A stretch of DNA of 64,000 nucleotides from the NCBI GenBank assembly GCA_017624855.1, contig JAGAMF010000005.1, positions 434,001 through 498,000 of the forward strand, written 5' to 3'. Position numbers and translations under genes: made by a program. The notes beneath the pieces were generated by a model. That model did not search any database. It was not told where the DNA came from and worked only from the letters and a program-made list of their open reading frames with translations. Positions within the stretch are counted from its first letter, which is position 1. Each line of letters starts with the position of its first letter. Source of the stretch: Lachnospiraceae bacterium. GTDB taxonomy: Bacteria; Bacillota; Clostridia; Lachnospirales; Lachnospiraceae. Below, in pieces: positions 62,658 through 64,000 of the stretch.

Positions 62658-64000
62658 ATGGAAAATGAAAAACAGTTGCAGGAGCTGGAATTTTATAAAG
62701 ATGAGCTTCGCAAATTAAAAGAAGAGAATATTGAACTGGCATCCAAGATTACCACATTGGAGGCGCAAAAAGGAGAAGTCGAGCAGAAACTGGCTCAAAT
62801 CAAAGGAAGCCTTCCTTGGAAACTTTCCAAACCGTTGCGCTTAATCCGCGTAGGTTTTATACGGTTGAGTTACTATAAGTCACCCAAGAAGATTGCCCGT
62901 AAAATTCGTAATAAGCGCTTGGAAAAGCGATCTCATAAATACTTTGGAACCCAGTCTTTACCGAATGAAACCGAGCGTAAAGAACAGGAATCCTGGGCAT
63001 TTAAGGAAGAACATAAAATCTCTATTTTGGTGCCTTTGTACAATACGCCGGAGAATTTCCTGCGGGAAATGATTGATTCCGTTATTACCCAGACTTATAA
63101 AAGTTGGGAGCTGTGTCTTGCGGACGGTTCCGATGCAGAGCATGCCTATGTGGGCGAAATCTGCCGGGATTATGTAGCAAAAGACAGTCGCATTGTGTAT
63201 CATAAATTGGAGAAAAACGAGGGGATTTCAGGTAATACCAACCAGTGTTATAAGTTGGCTACCGGCGATTACATCGGCTTATTCGATCATGATGATATTC
63301 TTCATCCTTCCGTGCTTTTTGAATATGCGCGGGTGATTGAAGAACAGGGAGCGGATTATGTTTATTGTGATGAGGCTACTTTTACGGGTAACAGCATCAA
63401 CAATATGATTACCTTGCATTTTAAGCCGGATTACGCAATCGATACTCTGAGAGCCAATAATTATATTTGCCATTTCAGTGTGTTTAAAAAGACACTTTTA
63501 CAGGAAACGGAGTTGTTCCGTAAGGAATGTGACGGAAGTCAGGATCACGACATGATTTTAAGGCTTACAAGCATTGCCAAGAAAGTGGTACATGTGCCTC
63601 GCATTTTATATTATTGGCGTGCGCATGCCGGCAGTGTGGCAAGCAATATCAATGCCAAAACTTATTGTATCGATTCGGCGAAAAGAGCGGTTTCCGATCA
63701 TTTGCATCATTACAATATTTATAATACGGCAATTACCAGTACCAGAGCTTTTGAGACGATTTTCCGCTTGCAGTATGAATTGACAACAGAAGGTATGGTT
63801 TCCATATTGATTCCCAACTGCGATCATGTGGAGGAATTGCGCAAATGCGTGGAGGCAATCCGCAGAAAGAATTCATATGAGAATTATGAAATTATTGTAA
63901 TAGAGAACAACAGCAAGGATGAGGAAACTTTCAAGTATTACGAAGAAATCGAAAAGGATCCCAAGGTTCGCATTCTGAAATACGAGGGTGAGTTCAATTA
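62658..64000 (+). CDS. multi-domain GT2 glycosyltransferase (3' end outside window)
   Basis: Read directly: ATG 62658 behind GTGGAG with 6-base spacing, open to the window end (447 codons). Residues 5-50 are a coiled coil (ELEFYKDELRKLKEENIEL), then a basic helical part. A first GT2 domain begins at about 118 (KISILVPLYNTPENFLREMI) with metal site LFDHDDILHP near 208 and CDEATF after. A second begins at about 380 (VSILIPNCDHVEELRKCVEA). This tandem layout with an N-terminal coiled coil is common in rhamnan-type polymerising transferases. It is 20 bases after the preceding gene and in the same operon. Confidence 0.85.
   Translation, partial: MENEKQLQELEFYKDELRKLKEENIELASKITTLEAQKGEVEQKLAQIKGSLPWKLSKPLRLIRVGFIRLSYYKSPKKIARKIRNKRLEKRSHKYFGTQSLPNETERKEQESWAFKEEHKISILVPLYNTPENFLREMIDSVITQTYKSWELCLADGSDAEHAYVGEICRDYVAKDSRIVYHKLEKNEGISGNTNQCYKLATGDYIGLFDHDDILHPSVLFEYARVIEEQGADYVYCDEATFTGNSINNMITLHFKPDYAIDTLRANNYICHFSVFKKTLLQETELFRKECDGSQDHDMILRLTSIAKKVVHVPRILYYWRAHAGSVASNINAKTYCIDSAKRAVSDHLHHYNIYNTAITSTRAFETIFRLQYELTTEGMVSILIPNCDHVEELRKCVEAIRRKNSYENYEIIVIENNSKDEETFKYYEEIEKDPKVRILKYEGEFN

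Noticed and set aside
1-64000. CRISPR arrays, tRNA or rRNA genes, transposases, prophage genes
   Set aside because: No spaced direct repeats, cloverleaf-like sequences or transposase/integrase products were recognised on either strand by reading.

Overview
The window reads as a chromosomal segment of a low-GC Gram-positive anaerobe, most likely a clostridial (Lachnospiraceae-type) Firmicute. The reasons are strong AGGAGG-type ribosome binding sites, A/T-rich codon use, a PTS operon under BglG-type antitermination, GH25 proteins with SpaA-like and Ig-like stalks, and no Gram-negative envelope genes. Almost all of it is one very large surface-glycan locus, mostly on the + strand. The species cannot be named from the sequence alone.

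Layout. Bases 1-9227 carry a bacillosamine-type initiation module: the pglF 3' part, pglE, pglC, a GT4 and pglD. Inserted in it is a cassette of NeuD-type acyltransferase, acyl carrier protein, adenylation enzyme, a 34-aa membrane protein and a Na+/solute symporter. A terminator followed at once by a promoter (9241-9302) opens the next block, 9403-21601. This is a very A/T-rich glycan-specific region with several glycosyltransferases, a radical SAM protein, a pyruvyltransferase-family protein and a Wzx flippase. It also holds two decayed reading frames: an acyltransferase broken by one stop codon, and an unidentified relic. Bases 21577-30169 carry capEFG (UDP-L-FucNAc synthesis), a Wzy/ligase-like protein, an MBOAT/DHHW acetylation pair and a GtrB-like glycosyltransferase.

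Bases 30285-35418 are a complete glucose-type PTS operon (ptsG, antiterminator, ptsH, ptsI) with a consensus promoter and an RNA antiterminator/terminator switch. A short minus-strand group follows: an SGNH-like protein, a zinc-ribbon protein and an AraC regulator. The GDP-fucose genes gmd-fcl-manC-manA come next, then a 1107-aa surface GH25 protein. Bases 46151-52044 hold pseudaminic-acid genes: pseC, a pseI fused to a formyltransferase, and pseG. They are interleaved with two membrane proteins.

Bases 52142-64000 are a second export system: rmlB, rmlA, a GH25 protein, rmlC, an ABC exporter (Wzm, and Wzt with a C-terminal domain), a WbdD-like methyltransferase/kinase and large GT2 enzymes, the last cut by the window edge.

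How the parts work together (inference): the first half makes a Wzx/Wzy-assembled, heavily decorated glycan or glycoprotein sugar. The last third makes a rhamnose-type polysaccharide that is capped and exported by an ABC transporter. The middle supplies nucleotide sugars (UDP-FucNAc, GDP-Fuc, Pse). CapE may also supply the substrate of PseC, because no pseB is seen. Not found in the window: pseB, pseH, pseF, rmlD and a phosphomannomutase. No tRNA, rRNA, CRISPR array or insertion sequence was recognised.
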